Made by a program: the position numbers and the translations under genes. Below, piece after piece: positions 45,493-55,246 of a DNA stretch of 64,000 nucleotides (its first letter is position 1; each line of letters opens with the position of its first letter). Origin of the DNA: Methanogenium organophilum (lineage in GTDB: Archaea; Halobacteriota; Methanomicrobia; Methanomicrobiales; Methanomicrobiaceae). Under the pieces are notes generated by a model. That model saw only the letters and a list, made by a program, of their open reading frames with translations, did no database searches and was not told the origin of the DNA. Location of the stretch: contig NZ_CP113361.1 of NCBI RefSeq assembly GCF_026684035.1, positions 248,001 through 312,000 on the forward strand, given 5' to 3'.

Positions 45493-45537
45493 ACCTGCAG
45501 CACCTCCACAAGAAGATCACACTATCAGGGAGAGTAG

Positions 45538-48000
45538 ATGAACAGGGATGATCCAACAACCAAAGAAGCCACCGCAGTCATCCGGGTTACCGGTATGCAC
45601 TGTGCCACCTGTGTCGCAACGGTTGAGAAAGCATTGAGTGCTGTCGACGGTGTCCATGAAGTATCCGTCAGCCTTGCATCCGAAAAGGCAGTTGTACAAT
45701 ATGACCCAAATCAATGCTCAGTTCAGGACCTTGATGCAGCAATAACCAGTGCAGGGTATGGTGTTCTCCGTGATACACTGCAGATTCGTCTCGGAGGCAT
45801 CCACTGTGCCACCTGTGTAGTTACCGTCGAAAAGGCACTCATGTCTCTTGAAGGAGTGTATTTTGCAGAGGTAAATCTCACAACCAACCGTGCCGTTGTC
45901 GGCTATGACCCTGACATGGCAAATATCCCACAGATGAAGAGAGTCATCGAAGATGCGGGGTATGAATATCTTGGATTTGTCGGGGACGAAGAAGGAAACC
46001 AGGAAGAGATACAGCGTTCCCGTGAGATACGAAATCTCCGCAACAGAACACTCATCGGATTTACCATATCATTCTTCCTTTTAGCCATCATGCTTTCCGG
46101 GGTAATGCTGCCCATTCCGATGACATATTTTATGTTCGTAATCTCAACACCTTTCTTCATCTATCTTGCCTACCCCATATTCCGGGCAGCATGGGGAGCA
46201 CTGAGAAACTACGCTCTCACGATGGACGTGATGTATGCAATGGGTATCGGTGTCGCATATGGATCAAGTGTTCTTGGTACGTTTGGAATTGTCCTTACCT
46301 CTGATTTTCTCTTTTACGAAACTGCCATCATGCTTTCGGCCTTCCTTACTCTTGGCAGATATCTGGAAGCACGAGCGAAGGGACGAACAACCGATGCCAT
46401 CAGAAAACTTGTTGAACTGCAGGCAAAGACGGCCATTGTCATAAGGGAAAACAAAGAATTTGAAGTTCCGGTTGAAGAACTCACAACCGGCAACATAATC
46501 CTGGTAAAACCCGGCGGGAAAATTCCGGTTGACGGCGAGATTGTCACCGGAGAATCATATATTGATGAATCAATGATCAGCGGCGAACCGGTGCCCGTGC
46601 ACAAAAAACCCGGTTCATTAGTCACCGGCGGCACCATAAACACCACCGGATCTATTACATTCACCGCAATCCGTGTCGGAAAAGAGACCTATCTTGCCCA
46701 GATAATCCGGCTAGTAGAAACCGCGCAGGCCACTAAACCTTCCGTTCAGAAATTTGCCGACATCGCAGTGACATGGTTTATCCCGACCGTCCTTATGATT
46801 GCCATTGCCGCAGCACTATTCTGGTACTTCGTGCTGGGAGCAACCGGCCTTTTTTCCCTCACGATTCTCATATCCATACTTGTCATCGCATGTCCGTGCG
46901 CCCTTGGCCTTGCCACACCGACTGCCATCACCGTTGGTGTCGGAAGAGGCGCAGAACTGGGAATACTCATAAAAAATAGTGAAGTTCTCGAGTTATCACG
47001 AAGGATTGATACTATCATATTTGACAAGACCGGCACCCTCACACGAGGAATTCCGGTCGTAACAGAGACCGTTCTTTTTGGGCAGAGTGAAGAGGATTTT
47101 CTTGCGATTGCTTCCGGTGTTGAGGCACGTTCAGAACATCCCCTCGCCGCAGCCGTTGTAGCGCACGCTGAGGGAAAGGAAATCGTGCCTGCAGATTGCA
47201 CGGAATTTCAGGCAGTGAGCGGCAAAGGAGTGAAAGCAGAAGCAGGAGGACATTCTGTTCTTGTTGGAAGCAGGACCTTTCTTTCAGAACAGGGAATTGG
47301 TCTGATACTCCCGGTTACTGATGCGTTTGAAGCGATCCAGAACCGCGGAGAAACCGCTATCGGGGTCGCAGCAGACGATGCCATCGCAGGCATAATCGGC
47401 ATATCTGACAGCATACGGGACACATCCTTTGCTGCAGCAAAAGAACTTCATACAATGGGCCTTGCTGTCGGCATGGTAACAGGCGACAATGAACGAACTG
47501 CAGCGGCAGTGGCACAACAATTGGGAACAGACTTTATGAACGCAGAAGTTCTTCCGGATGAGAAATCAGGGATCATTCAGAGAATGCAGAAGGAGGGAAA
47601 ATGTATTGCATTCGTTGGTGATGGCATCAACGACGCACCCGCGCTTGCCGCAGCAGACATTGGTATTGCCATTGGAAGCGGCACCGACATCGCAATTGAA
47701 AGTGGTGATATTGTCCTTGTGCAAAGTGATCCTCTGGATGTTGCTGCGGCAATTCAGCTGGGACGAAAGGTGATGGGCAGAATCAAACTGAACCTATTCT
47801 GGGCATTTGCCTACAACGCAGCCTTAATTCCGGTTGCAGCTGGTGTGCTCTACCCCCTGTACGGCATCACCTTCCGTCCGGAGTTTGCAGGGTTCGCAAT
47901 GGCACTGAGTTCCGTTACTGTCATCTCACTATCCCTTCTCCTCAAACGATATACTCCTCCCGCAACGGTGCTGAAAACAGACAGACGCAACATTCCATAA
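45538..48000 (+). CDS. copA: Copper-transporting P1B-type ATPase
   Basis: Protein of 820 residues, the usual length for CopA with two N-terminal HMA domains. These have GMHCATC (C22, C25) and GIHCATC (C90, C93). The transmembrane Cu path contains CPC (C452-C454) in ACPCALGLATPTA. The phosphorylation site is DKTGT with Asp496, the actuator TGES, and the ATP-binding HP in SEHPLAAAVV and GDGINDAP. It exports Cu(I) from the cytoplasm. CopZ lies directly upstream. It is the IB-1 type by these motifs. Confidence 0.96.
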   Translation: MNRDDPTTKEATAVIRVTGMHCATCVATVEKALSAVDGVHEVSVSLASEKAVVQYDPNQCSVQDLDAAITSAGYGVLRDTLQIRLGGIHCATCVVTVEKALMSLEGVYFAEVNLTTNRAVVGYDPDMANIPQMKRVIEDAGYEYLGFVGDEEGNQEEIQRSREIRNLRNRTLIGFTISFFLLAIMLSGVMLPIPMTYFMFVISTPFFIYLAYPIFRAAWGALRNYALTMDVMYAMGIGVAYGSSVLGTFGIVLTSDFLFYETAIMLSAFLTLGRYLEARAKGRTTDAIRKLVELQAKTAIVIRENKEFEVPVEELTTGNIILVKPGGKIPVDGEIVTGESYIDESMISGEPVPVHKKPGSLVTGGTINTTGSITFTAIRVGKETYLAQIIRLVETAQATKPSVQKFADIAVTWFIPTVLMIAIAAALFWYFVLGATGLFSLTILISILVIACPCALGLATPTAITVGVGRGAELGILIKNSEVLELSRRIDTIIFDKTGTLTRGIPVVTETVLFGQSEEDFLAIASGVEARSEHPLAAAVVAHAEGKEIVPADCTEFQAVSGKGVKAEAGGHSVLVGSRTFLSEQGIGLILPVTDAFEAIQNRGETAIGVAADDAIAGIIGISDSIRDTSFAAAKELHTMGLAVGMVTGDNERTAAAVAQQLGTDFMNAEVLPDEKSGIIQRMQKEGKCIAFVGDGINDAPALAAADIGIAIGSGTDIAIESGDIVLVQSDPLDVAAAIQLGRKVMGRIKLNLFWAFAYNAALIPVAAGVLYPLYGITFRPEFAGFAMALSSVTVISLSLLLKRYTPPATVLKTDRRNIP

Positions 48001-48125
48001 TTCCAAAGCGAACCCACATCTGGTCAAATTTTTATAAAATACGTCAACAATACTCCCGAATCTGAAACCAGAATACTGAAATAATTCTCCCGGACAACTA
48101 CCAATAATCACAGAGGTGTGATAAC

Positions 48126-48710
48126 GTGGTTGAAAAATATTTAGAAGGGAACCGTAAATATATCGAGAACGATTTCCAGAAAGATTATGAGCATTACCAA
48201 AAACTGGCATCCGCCCAGAGTCCCGAATCCCTCTGGATTGCCTGCTCAGATTCACGGGTAAATCCCGAGCGTATTGTATCAGCAAAGATGGGTGATATCT
48301 TTGTGCACCGCAACATTGGCAATATTGTCGCAAAGGGCGATCCAAACCTTGGTTGTGTTCTGGAATACGCAGTCGGGCACCTGAAAGTGAAAGATATCGT
48401 TGTCTGCGGACACTCCGACTGTGGTGCCATGAAAGCTCTTGATGCTGACATGTCAGAAGAGGAATATATCCCCGGATGGCTGGATAATGCACAGGAAGTC
48501 AAAGAGACGGTCGAAGAGGAATACGGTACTCCTGAAAAATGTGCAGACCCCGCCGGACGAAAAAAGGAGATAGAACTGGAAAATATCAAGGTTCAGCTTG
48601 AAAATCTTAGATCATATCCCTTCGTACAGTCTGCAGAGGAAGAAGGTAAAATACGTCTCATTGGCATATTCTATGATCTGGAAACGGGAAGAATAGAGGA
48701 GATTGCCTGA
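48126..48710 (+). CDS. cab: Beta-class carbonic anhydrase
   Basis: 194 residues, cytoplasmic. Zinc ligands are C40 (ACSDSR, with D42 and R44 as the activating pair), H96 and C99 (CGHSDCGAM). This is the beta-CA pattern of methanogen Cab enzymes. It interconverts CO2 and bicarbonate, useful for PYC, which consumes bicarbonate, and for CO2 supplied by formate dehydrogenase. A GTG start at 48126 is preceded by GAGGTG. The fdhC locus follows after 400 nt. Confidence 0.92.
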   Translation: MVEKYLEGNRKYIENDFQKDYEHYQKLASAQSPESLWIACSDSRVNPERIVSAKMGDIFVHRNIGNIVAKGDPNLGCVLEYAVGHLKVKDIVVCGHSDCGAMKALDADMSEEEYIPGWLDNAQEVKETVEEEYGTPEKCADPAGRKKEIELENIKVQLENLRSYPFVQSAEEEGKIRLIGIFYDLETGRIEEIA

Positions 48711-49110
48711 AAATTCATCGTAAACCGACTAACGGAGAGATCAATTCAAAGATCTTCTTCTCTCATTTTAATGAATAGTTAATTTCTGAACCTTAATTTT
48801 GAAATTAGGATAATTTATTTGGTTATTTTCATTTATATATGGGCATCATTCTTTAAATTGGAAAATATTTGATAAAAAATCCGCGTGAGTATTTTCCAGA
48901 GTATATCCAACAACATTTATTTTTTATAATGTTAAATACAACACATTAATGCCCATTCTGGTATATCCAATGGATTGGGGTGAATCCCCCCCAATTCAGT
49001 GGAGATTTATCGAAAGCTATTAATATGCTCATACAAGAGTTTAAATCACCTATAAATTATAGGTAGTTGTGTGTTATTTGGTAACTTAATCCAAATGAGG
49101 TGAAAGAAAA
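48711..49110. promoter_or_regulatory. fdhC upstream region with hairpin and TATA palindrome
   Basis: No gene. Three features stand out: GTATATCCAA repeated at 48901 and 48961; a hairpin at 48974-48995 with ATTGGGG/CCCCAAT arms; and CCTATAAATTATAGG (49049-49063), a perfect palindrome with one central base, probably overlapping the TATA box for fdhC (start 49111). An unusually structured promoter suggests regulation of formate use. Confidence 0.45.
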
Positions 49111-49974
49111 ATGGTATTCCATCCCCCAGCAACAATTATCTCCAAAGTTGGAGATGCAGGCAAGGGCAAGTGTGCCCTTCCGGCCTGGAATATGCTCCTG
49201 CGTGGTTTCATGGCAGGCGCATACATCGCAATGGGCGCAGCACTTGCAACCGTTTGTGTAACTGGCACCGCAGCGTTCCTCGGAGCGGGTGTCGCAAAAT
49301 TAGTTCTCGGAAGCGTGTTCCCCGTTGGACTTATTATCATCGTGCTTACTGGTGCTGAGCTCTTCACTGGTGACGCAATGTTTGCTCCAATGGCAGCTTT
49401 TAAGCACAAAACCAGTTGGGCAGCAGTCCTTAATCTCTGGGTATGGGTCTACATCGGTAACCTGATTGGTTCACTTGTATTCGCATATCTCATGTCTGCA
49501 GGTCCTCTGGTGTCAATCTCCGGAAGCACCGCAACTGCAACCGCATTCGGTGTTACCGCAGTCAACATTGCAGCTGGAAAGGTCGCATACACAAGCGGAC
49601 TCGGACTCTGGTCTGCATTCTGTAAAGCTATCTGCTGTAACTGGCTTGTCAACCTTGCAATTCTCCTCGGTATCTGTGCAGATGATGCAATCGGTAAGAT
49701 TGTTGGTATCTGGTTCCCGATCATGGCTTTCGTTGCCTCCGGATTTGAGCACTGTGTTGCAAACATGTACTTCATCCCAGCAGGTCTGCTGACAAAGGCA
49801 GCACTTACCGCTGAACAGGTAGATGCTATTGGCGTTGCAAAGGTTGCAAACCTTACATGGGTCTCCATGTGGACGAACAACATCATCGTCGTTACAATCG
49901 GCAACATTGTCGGTGGTATGATCTTTGTTGGTCTCATCTACTGGATCTCATTCAAGAGCGACATTCAGGCATAA
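49111..49974 (+). CDS. fdhC: Formate transporter FdhC (FNT family)
   Basis: Membrane protein of 287 residues with six helices. The opening ARSP-like core (GFMAGAYIAMGAALAT) and the later AVLNLWVWVYIGNLIGSL and CNWLVNLAI segments match formate-nitrite transporters. It brings formate to the FdhAB enzyme encoded 1.2 kb downstream. The stop lies 11 nt before the membrane OB-fold gene. In hydrogenotrophic methanogens fdhC usually adjoins fdhAB; here two extra genes separate them. Confidence 0.95.
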   Translation: MVFHPPATIISKVGDAGKGKCALPAWNMLLRGFMAGAYIAMGAALATVCVTGTAAFLGAGVAKLVLGSVFPVGLIIIVLTGAELFTGDAMFAPMAAFKHKTSWAAVLNLWVWVYIGNLIGSLVFAYLMSAGPLVSISGSTATATAFGVTAVNIAAGKVAYTSGLGLWSAFCKAICCNWLVNLAILLGICADDAIGKIVGIWFPIMAFVASGFEHCVANMYFIPAGLLTKAALTAEQVDAIGVAKVANLTWVSMWTNNIIVVTIGNIVGGMIFVGLIYWISFKSDIQA

Positions 49975-49985
49975 TTATCTGAACA

Positions 49986-50492
49986 ATGAAAATTAAAGGA
50001 ACAACGGTAAGGGTTTCAATCGTTCAGGTTGGACTCGTAATAGCCCTTACCCTTATTTTACTCGCGTATGTAATCCTTTCAGGGGATTATCGCAGCCTTC
50101 TCTGGGCAGTTCCGGTTCTTATCATGCTTCTCGTTATCCCAACAGCACTGAACTACATGAGTCAGAGCCAGTATGATGACCTTATTCCCTATTACGAAGC
50201 AGAAGCAGTCCCAACCAGAATGGCAGCTATCCGCCCGAATGATATCGGAAAGATTGTCAGGGTTGAAGGTGTTGTTGAACGTGTGCTCTTCAAGTCACTT
50301 AATCGTCCTCAATATCATATCGCTGACAAAAGTGGTGTGATGTCTGTAAAGATGTTCACAACTCCAAAAGAGGATGTGAATAAAGATGACGTAGTTGAAG
50401 TTCTTGGCCAGGTCATCAAACGCTATGTGGTTGTTGGCGAACCAGTGATTAATGCTGTTGTTATACGCAGGATAAACACTAAAAAAACCTGA
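49986..50492 (+). CDS. Membrane protein with C-terminal OB-like domain, formate cluster
   Basis: 168 residues. Two transmembrane helices near the N-terminus (VGLVIALTLILLAYVILSG, LLWAVPVLIMLLVIPTALN) precede a soluble domain (about 80-165) with the strand pattern of an OB fold (IGKIVRVEGVVERVLF, VMSVKMF, VVEVLGQVIKRY). This tRNA_anti-like fold binds nucleic acids or proteins; the role here is unknown. It lies 11 nt after fdhC and is likely cotranscribed. Confidence 0.7.
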   Translation: MKIKGTTVRVSIVQVGLVIALTLILLAYVILSGDYRSLLWAVPVLIMLLVIPTALNYMSQSQYDDLIPYYEAEAVPTRMAAIRPNDIGKIVRVEGVVERVLFKSLNRPQYHIADKSGVMSVKMFTTPKEDVNKDDVVEVLGQVIKRYVVVGEPVINAVVIRRINTKKT

Positions 50493-50627
50493 ACTATAAT
50501 CCAGTTAAGGAAAATTTTCACATTTTACATGCCAGACACAAAACGAATGTCTGGTAATCGTAAACCCACTCTTCTTAATAACCAAAACGACTAATTTCTT
50601 CTTTGAAAATCCATACCGGAGATTATT

Positions 50628-50957
50628 ATGACAGACAAAACACCATCAGTAACGGAATTGCCCAAATATGCATGGGTATCTGTTCCCATCATTGCCTTTG
50701 CAGGAATTGCTATTGGCATAATTTTCGATATGTATACTATAGGGATATGGGGATGCATCATCAGTTCTTTCATCCTCTGCGGGATCGCCCTTCTGAAACC
50801 AAAACGCGATTTAGTCTCCCTTCTGGTACCTCTCTTTGCCATTATTATTTTCAACCCGTGGAGTGAATTCACAACCGGCCCACTCATGCAGATTCTCTTT
50901 GCTCTCACCATCATGGTAATCGCTGTTCGTCTGGAAAAACGATACAGCCAAAAATAA
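50628..50957 (+). CDS. Small four-helix membrane protein between fdhC and fdhA
   Basis: 109 residues with about four helices (VSVPIIAFAGIAIGIIF, GIWGCIISSFILCGIALL, LVSLLVPLFAIIIF, ILFALTIMVIAVRL). ATG 50628 follows a GGAG. No family recognised. The position inside the formate cluster suggests a link to formate uptake or Fdh anchoring, which is inference only. Confidence 0.6.
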   Translation: MTDKTPSVTELPKYAWVSVPIIAFAGIAIGIIFDMYTIGIWGCIISSFILCGIALLKPKRDLVSLLVPLFAIIIFNPWSEFTTGPLMQILFALTIMVIAVRLEKRYSQK

Positions 50958-51167
50958 TATTTCACACCACCCAGACACTCATTTTTTGCTGACGCAGTAA
51001 AACACACTGTCATGCAGGATAATGCGCTTTGGTAACATGGAAAACCCAATTGTTAACACATGTAGATTGATTTTTTGAATAATTAAATATCAACAAATAA
51101 CGTGGCATTTGGCCCAAAAAGGACATATTCCACACATTCCACCAATATTCCCACTTTTTTTAATTAC

Positions 51168-51176
51168 CTTTATATG
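51168..51176 (+). promoter_or_regulatory. fdhA promoter TATA box
   Basis: CTTTATATG lies 40 nt before the chosen fdhA ATG and is preceded by a T-run (51155-51161) and purine-poor sequence. It is consistent with an archaeal TATA box and a short 5' leader carrying GAGGT at 51204-51208. Confidence 0.55.
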
Positions 51177-51215
51177 CAGTGAGCAGTATAAAAGAACATG
51201 TTCGAGGTAATGACT

Positions 51216-53282
51216 ATGGACATGAAATACGTTCAGACAACCTGCCCATATTGTGGGACAGGATGTTCATTTAATCTCGTGGTCAAAGACGGGAAAGTCG
51301 TTGATACCGCTCCGTATCACCGCTCTCCTGTCAACGAAGGTAAGGTCTGCCCAAAGGGGACTTACGCCCACGAGTTCGTGAACAGAGAGGACCGCCTCAC
51401 AACGCCGCTCATTAAAAAAGACGGCAAGTTTGTGGAGGCGACCTGGGAAGAGGCAAACGCCCTTATCGCAGAGAAATTTAAAGGCTACAAACCAGACGAA
51501 TGTGCAGTACTCTCATCAGCACGTACTTCTAACGAAGACAACTACGCTCTGATGAAATTCGCACGTGGCGCATTAAAAACACGCCACATTGACCACTGTG
51601 CCCGTCTCTGCCACGCCTCAACCGTTGCTGGTCTTGCCGCATCATTCGGATCCGGTGCAATGACCAACTCCATTGGGGACATCGCAGAGTCAAAGTGTGT
51701 CTTTATTATCGGGTCTAACACTTTTGAGCAGCACCCACTTATCGGCCGCAGAGTTATGCAGGCAAAGATGAATGGCGCAAAACTCATCTACGCTGACCCG
51801 CGTTTAACCTGTACCGGAAAGCAGGCTGACCTCTACATGCAGTTCAAGTCAGGCAGCGATGTCGCAATCCTGAACTGTATCATGGGAGAGATCATAAGGA
51901 ACGGCTGGGAAGACAAGGCATGGGTAGAGAACCGTGCAAAGAACTACGAAGAACTCAAGGCAACTGTTCTGAAAGACGACTACCTGCCGGAGAATGTCGA
52001 GAAGATCTCAGGAATTCCTGCAGAGCAGCTCAAGACAGCAGCAGAGTGGATCGGAACCGCTGAATCCAGCGCACTTCTCTACTCAATGGGTATCACCCAG
52101 CACACCGTTGGTGTCGACAACGTAAAGTCCACTGCAAACCTCCAGATGCTTACCGGAAACATCGGCAGGCGCGGAGGCGGTGTAAACGCACTTCGTGGAC
52201 AGAACAATGTGCAGGGTGCCTGTGATATGGGAGCACTCCCTGTTGTGTTCACCGCATATCAGAAGGTCATTGACCCCGCTGCACACAAGAAATTCGAAGA
52301 TGGCTGGGCATTCCCTGACGGTATCGCTGCAGCAGAAAACGGATACGAAGTCACAACGATGATGGATGTCTTAACCGACAACCCAGGTGAACTCAAGGCA
52401 ATGTATATCATGGGAGAGAACCCGTTCCTCTCAGACCCTGACATTCACCACGTTGAACATGCATTCGAGAATCTTGATTTCCTCGTTGTTCAGGATATCT
52501 TCCTGACAGAGACCGCTCAGCACGCCGATGTTGTGCTCCCCGCAACCTGCTATGCAGAGAAGGACGGCACACAGACCTCCACCGAACGCCGTGTTCAGAT
52601 GTGGAGAAAGGCACAGGAGCCACCCGGACAGGCAAAACTCGACTGGAAGATCATCGCTGACATTGGAGCAGCCATGGGCTATGCAGACCAGTTCGCATGG
52701 GAAACCTCAGAAGATGTATTCAACGAGATGGCATCACTGACTCCATCCTATGCTGGTATGAACTACGAACGTCTCGACAAGCCTGAGGCGCTCCACTGGC
52801 CATGCCCCACAGTTGACCACCCCGGTACACCAATTCTGCACATCGAAAAGTGCTCCCATCCAGATGGTATGGGTGTTATGCACGCAATCGAGTGGAAGCC
52901 TCCCGCAGAAGTACCTGACGACGAATATCCATTCGTGTTTACCACCGGCCGCTGTCTCTGGCACTGGCACACTGGTACCATGACACGTCGTTCAGACACC
53001 CTTGCAAAGGAAGTCCCAACCGGCTGGATTGAAATCAATCCTGAAGATGCAGAAGCACTTGGTATCAAGGACAAAGAGATGGTCAGAGCAATCACCCGCC
53101 GTGGTGAAATTGAAGTGCCTGCAAAGGTCACCTCTGAGATCATGAAGGGTGTCATGTTCATGCCATTCCACTTTGCAGAGTGCGCAGCAAATATGCTGAC
53201 CAACAATGCACTGGACCCAATCGCCAAGATTCCGGAGTTCAAGGCCTGTGCAATTAAGATTGAAAAGATCCAGGAGGCCTGA
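51216..53282 (+). CDS. fdhA: Formate dehydrogenase alpha subunit (molybdopterin, Cys type)
   Basis: Catalytic subunit of 688 residues. The N-terminal iron-sulfur cluster uses C10, C13, C17 and C45 (CPYCGTGCS, KVCPKG). The active-site ligand is Cys132 in HCARLCHAS, where other methanogen isoforms have selenocysteine; no SECIS or UGA is needed. Molybdopterin-binding segments (DPRLTCTGKQADLYMQ, RGQNNVQGACDMGALP, TGRCLWHWHTGTMTRRSDTL) follow. It oxidises formate to CO2. ATG 51216 is chosen for GAGGT 7 nt upstream; an ATG at 51198 is possible. fdhB follows by 2 nt. Confidence 0.95.
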   Translation: MDMKYVQTTCPYCGTGCSFNLVVKDGKVVDTAPYHRSPVNEGKVCPKGTYAHEFVNREDRLTTPLIKKDGKFVEATWEEANALIAEKFKGYKPDECAVLSSARTSNEDNYALMKFARGALKTRHIDHCARLCHASTVAGLAASFGSGAMTNSIGDIAESKCVFIIGSNTFEQHPLIGRRVMQAKMNGAKLIYADPRLTCTGKQADLYMQFKSGSDVAILNCIMGEIIRNGWEDKAWVENRAKNYEELKATVLKDDYLPENVEKISGIPAEQLKTAAEWIGTAESSALLYSMGITQHTVGVDNVKSTANLQMLTGNIGRRGGGVNALRGQNNVQGACDMGALPVVFTAYQKVIDPAAHKKFEDGWAFPDGIAAAENGYEVTTMMDVLTDNPGELKAMYIMGENPFLSDPDIHHVEHAFENLDFLVVQDIFLTETAQHADVVLPATCYAEKDGTQTSTERRVQMWRKAQEPPGQAKLDWKIIADIGAAMGYADQFAWETSEDVFNEMASLTPSYAGMNYERLDKPEALHWPCPTVDHPGTPILHIEKCSHPDGMGVMHAIEWKPPAEVPDDEYPFVFTTGRCLWHWHTGTMTRRSDTLAKEVPTGWIEINPEDAEALGIKDKEMVRAITRRGEIEVPAKVTSEIMKGVMFMPFHFAECAANMLTNNALDPIAKIPEFKACAIKIEKIQEA

Positions 53283-53284
53283 AA

Positions 53285-54520
53285 ATGGTAGCAAAAGGCG
53301 ATATGGTATACGCATCCGCAAGTGATGCAGGCATTCTTGAGAAAGGAGAGTGCGGTGGTGCAGTCACAGCACTTCTCAAATACGCTCTTGAAAGCGGCAT
53401 GGTCGATGCAGTCCTCACCGTAAAGAAGGGATACGACATCTACGATGCAACCCCTGTCCTCATCAAGGACCCCGCTGAACTTGCAGACACAGCAGGATCA
53501 CTCCACTGTGGTACACTCCTCCTTCCCAAACTCATCAAGAAATACCTTGATGGTGCTAAGGGCGAGAAGCTTGCAATCACACTCAAGGGGTGCGACGCAA
53601 AGGCAATGTACGAGCTTGCAAAGAGAAACCAGATCAACCTTGACAATGTCATCATGATCGGTCTCAACTGTGGTGGATCCGTCTCCCCGGTTGAAGCTCG
53701 GAAAATGATTGCAGACAAGTTCGATATGGACCCGGACTCAATCGTCAAGGAAGAGATTGACAAAGGTCAGTTTATTGTTGTTGACGAGAACGGTGAGCAC
53801 AAGGGTATCTCCATCGATGACCTCGAGGAAGAGGGATACGGACGCCGTGCAAACTGTCAGCGCTGTAAAACAAAGGTTCCCCGCCAGTGTGATCTCGCAT
53901 GCGGTAACTGGGGAGTCATTGGAGACAAGGCAGGCAAGGCAACCTTCGTTGAAGTGTGCAGCGACAAGGGAGCAGCACTTCTCGAAGGTGCAGAAAAAGC
54001 CGGTGCACTCGAAACTTCAGCACCTATCCCCAAGGGCATTGAGATTCGCGGCAAGATCGAGAATGCAATGTTTAAGCTTGCTGACAAGTACCGTGAGGCA
54101 CAGTTCGGCGCACTTGGCGAGAGCGAAGACCGTCTGAAGTTCATTATGGACGAAACCTCACGCTGTATCAAGTGTTACCAGTGCATTGAGAACTGTCCAA
54201 TCTGCTACTGTGTCGAGTGTTCCACCAAGAAACCACATCTGGTTACTCCAGGACAGGTTCCGCCACCCTTCATGTTCCACCTCATCAGGTTCAGTCATGT
54301 ATCTGACTCCTGTATTAACTGTGGACAGTGTCAGGAACTTTGTGCAATGGATATTCCAAATGCACTCTTCATGCACTCCCTGCAGGTAGAGATGGAGAAG
54401 ATGTTCGGGTTCGTGCCTGGTGTGAACATGGATCTTCCGGTCCTTGCACTTGTTGAAGAACCTACCGAGCGCAAGCGTCTTGCAGACACCGGCGACGACC
54501 AGATCTTCAACATATTCTAA
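53285..54520 (+). CDS. fdhB: Formate dehydrogenase beta subunit (F420-reducing)
   Basis: 411 residues, the normal FdhB length. The N-terminal part resembles the coenzyme F420 hydrogenase beta family (ECGGAVTALLKYAL, GLNCGGSVSPVEARKM), which binds FAD and F420. The C-terminal ferredoxin part holds CIKCYQCIENC and CINCGQCQELC for two 4Fe-4S clusters. It moves electrons from FdhA to F420 or a heterodisulfide-reductase partner. It lies 2 nt after fdhA, so the subunits are co-expressed. Confidence 0.95.
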   Translation: MVAKGDMVYASASDAGILEKGECGGAVTALLKYALESGMVDAVLTVKKGYDIYDATPVLIKDPAELADTAGSLHCGTLLLPKLIKKYLDGAKGEKLAITLKGCDAKAMYELAKRNQINLDNVIMIGLNCGGSVSPVEARKMIADKFDMDPDSIVKEEIDKGQFIVVDENGEHKGISIDDLEEEGYGRRANCQRCKTKVPRQCDLACGNWGVIGDKAGKATFVEVCSDKGAALLEGAEKAGALETSAPIPKGIEIRGKIENAMFKLADKYREAQFGALGESEDRLKFIMDETSRCIKCYQCIENCPICYCVECSTKKPHLVTPGQVPPPFMFHLIRFSHVSDSCINCGQCQELCAMDIPNALFMHSLQVEMEKMFGFVPGVNMDLPVLALVEEPTERKRLADTGDDQIFNIF

Positions 54521-54540
54521 TCTTCTCTTTTTTTCTCAGA
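54521..54540 (+). terminator. T-rich terminator of fdhAB
   Basis: CTTCTCTTTTTTTCTC lies directly after the fdhB stop, a typical archaeal poly-T terminator. Confidence 0.6.
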
Positions 54541-54591
54541 CCCTCATCATTCAAAAAAAGATCACCTAGCAGGAACGCCAGTACGTGATAG

Positions 54592-54966
54592 TTATCTTCC
54601 TTCTTTGTGTAGGTAATACATCAATATTGTATAGAGAAGAGAGATGACCATCAGGCGATGGCGATAGCGGCGTGCTGCAAGCATCAATGTAATGGATGCA
54701 ATGCGGTTTGCATGTGTCCCTGGAATAAATATAGCATCCAGAGCATTCATTGTATATGAACGATAGCGGCGGCATGCGCCAGTGTGTATATCATACCCAA
54801 TTTCCTGCATCTGAATCCCTGTGCGTATGAATGATTCCGACACACAAAATTCTTCGCATTGTACCGTTGGTATCACTGGCACTATAACAATCCCAAACTT
54901 ACCAGCACTTTCCCTTTCCAGAAAAAAACCATCAACGAAGATGCGAAACAACAGGCACCGCGACAC
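54592..54966 (-). CDS. Possible small hypothetical protein
   Basis: 124 residues on the minus strand, downstream of the 5S gene. It has a hydrophobic N-terminus and a basic, partly hydrophobic end (ITLMLAARRYRHRLMVISLL). No family recognised; the composition is consistent with either a small protein or a random frame. The remaining sequence in 54541-55108 shows nothing else. Confidence 0.28.
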   Translation of the reverse strand: MSRCLLFRIFVDGFFLERESAGKFGIVIVPVIPTVQCEEFCVSESFIRTGIQMQEIGYDIHTGACRRYRSYTMNALDAIFIPGTHANRIASITLMLAARRYRHRLMVISLLYTILMYYLHKEGR

Positions 54967-55108
54967 TCACGCTCTTTTGTATTCAGTTTATACAGAACAG
55001 AATGTCACAGAACAGTGCAGAGATGTACCACAGAAAGAATCGTTTCGAAGCGCTCACGCTTCTTTGCATAACAGATACAGAACAGATTTCCTCATTTAGT
55101 ATGAGCAT

Positions 55109-55225
55109 TTGCAGCGTGGTGTGCTTCCCGAGCGCTCTCGCAACTCAGTACCACACACTACGTGAACGGGCTTAACTTCCGGGTTCGGTATGGGTCCGGG
55201 TGTTGCCCCGCTGCTATGGCCGCAA
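55109..55225 (-). rRNA. rrf: 5S ribosomal RNA
   Basis: On the minus strand the terminal helix pairs TGCGGC with GCTGCA, and the interior contains the ACCCGGACCCATACCGAAC and CCGGAAGTTAAGCCCG blocks typical of 5S. It is the last gene of the rRNA operon. Ends are approximate to a few bases. Confidence 0.88.
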
Positions 55226-55246
55226 ATACAGAGGTTGTATAGTGTG

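Noticed and set aside
51216-53282. Possible selenocysteine in fdhA
   Set aside because: The active-site codon at residue 132 is a normal Cys codon and the frame has no internal TGA.
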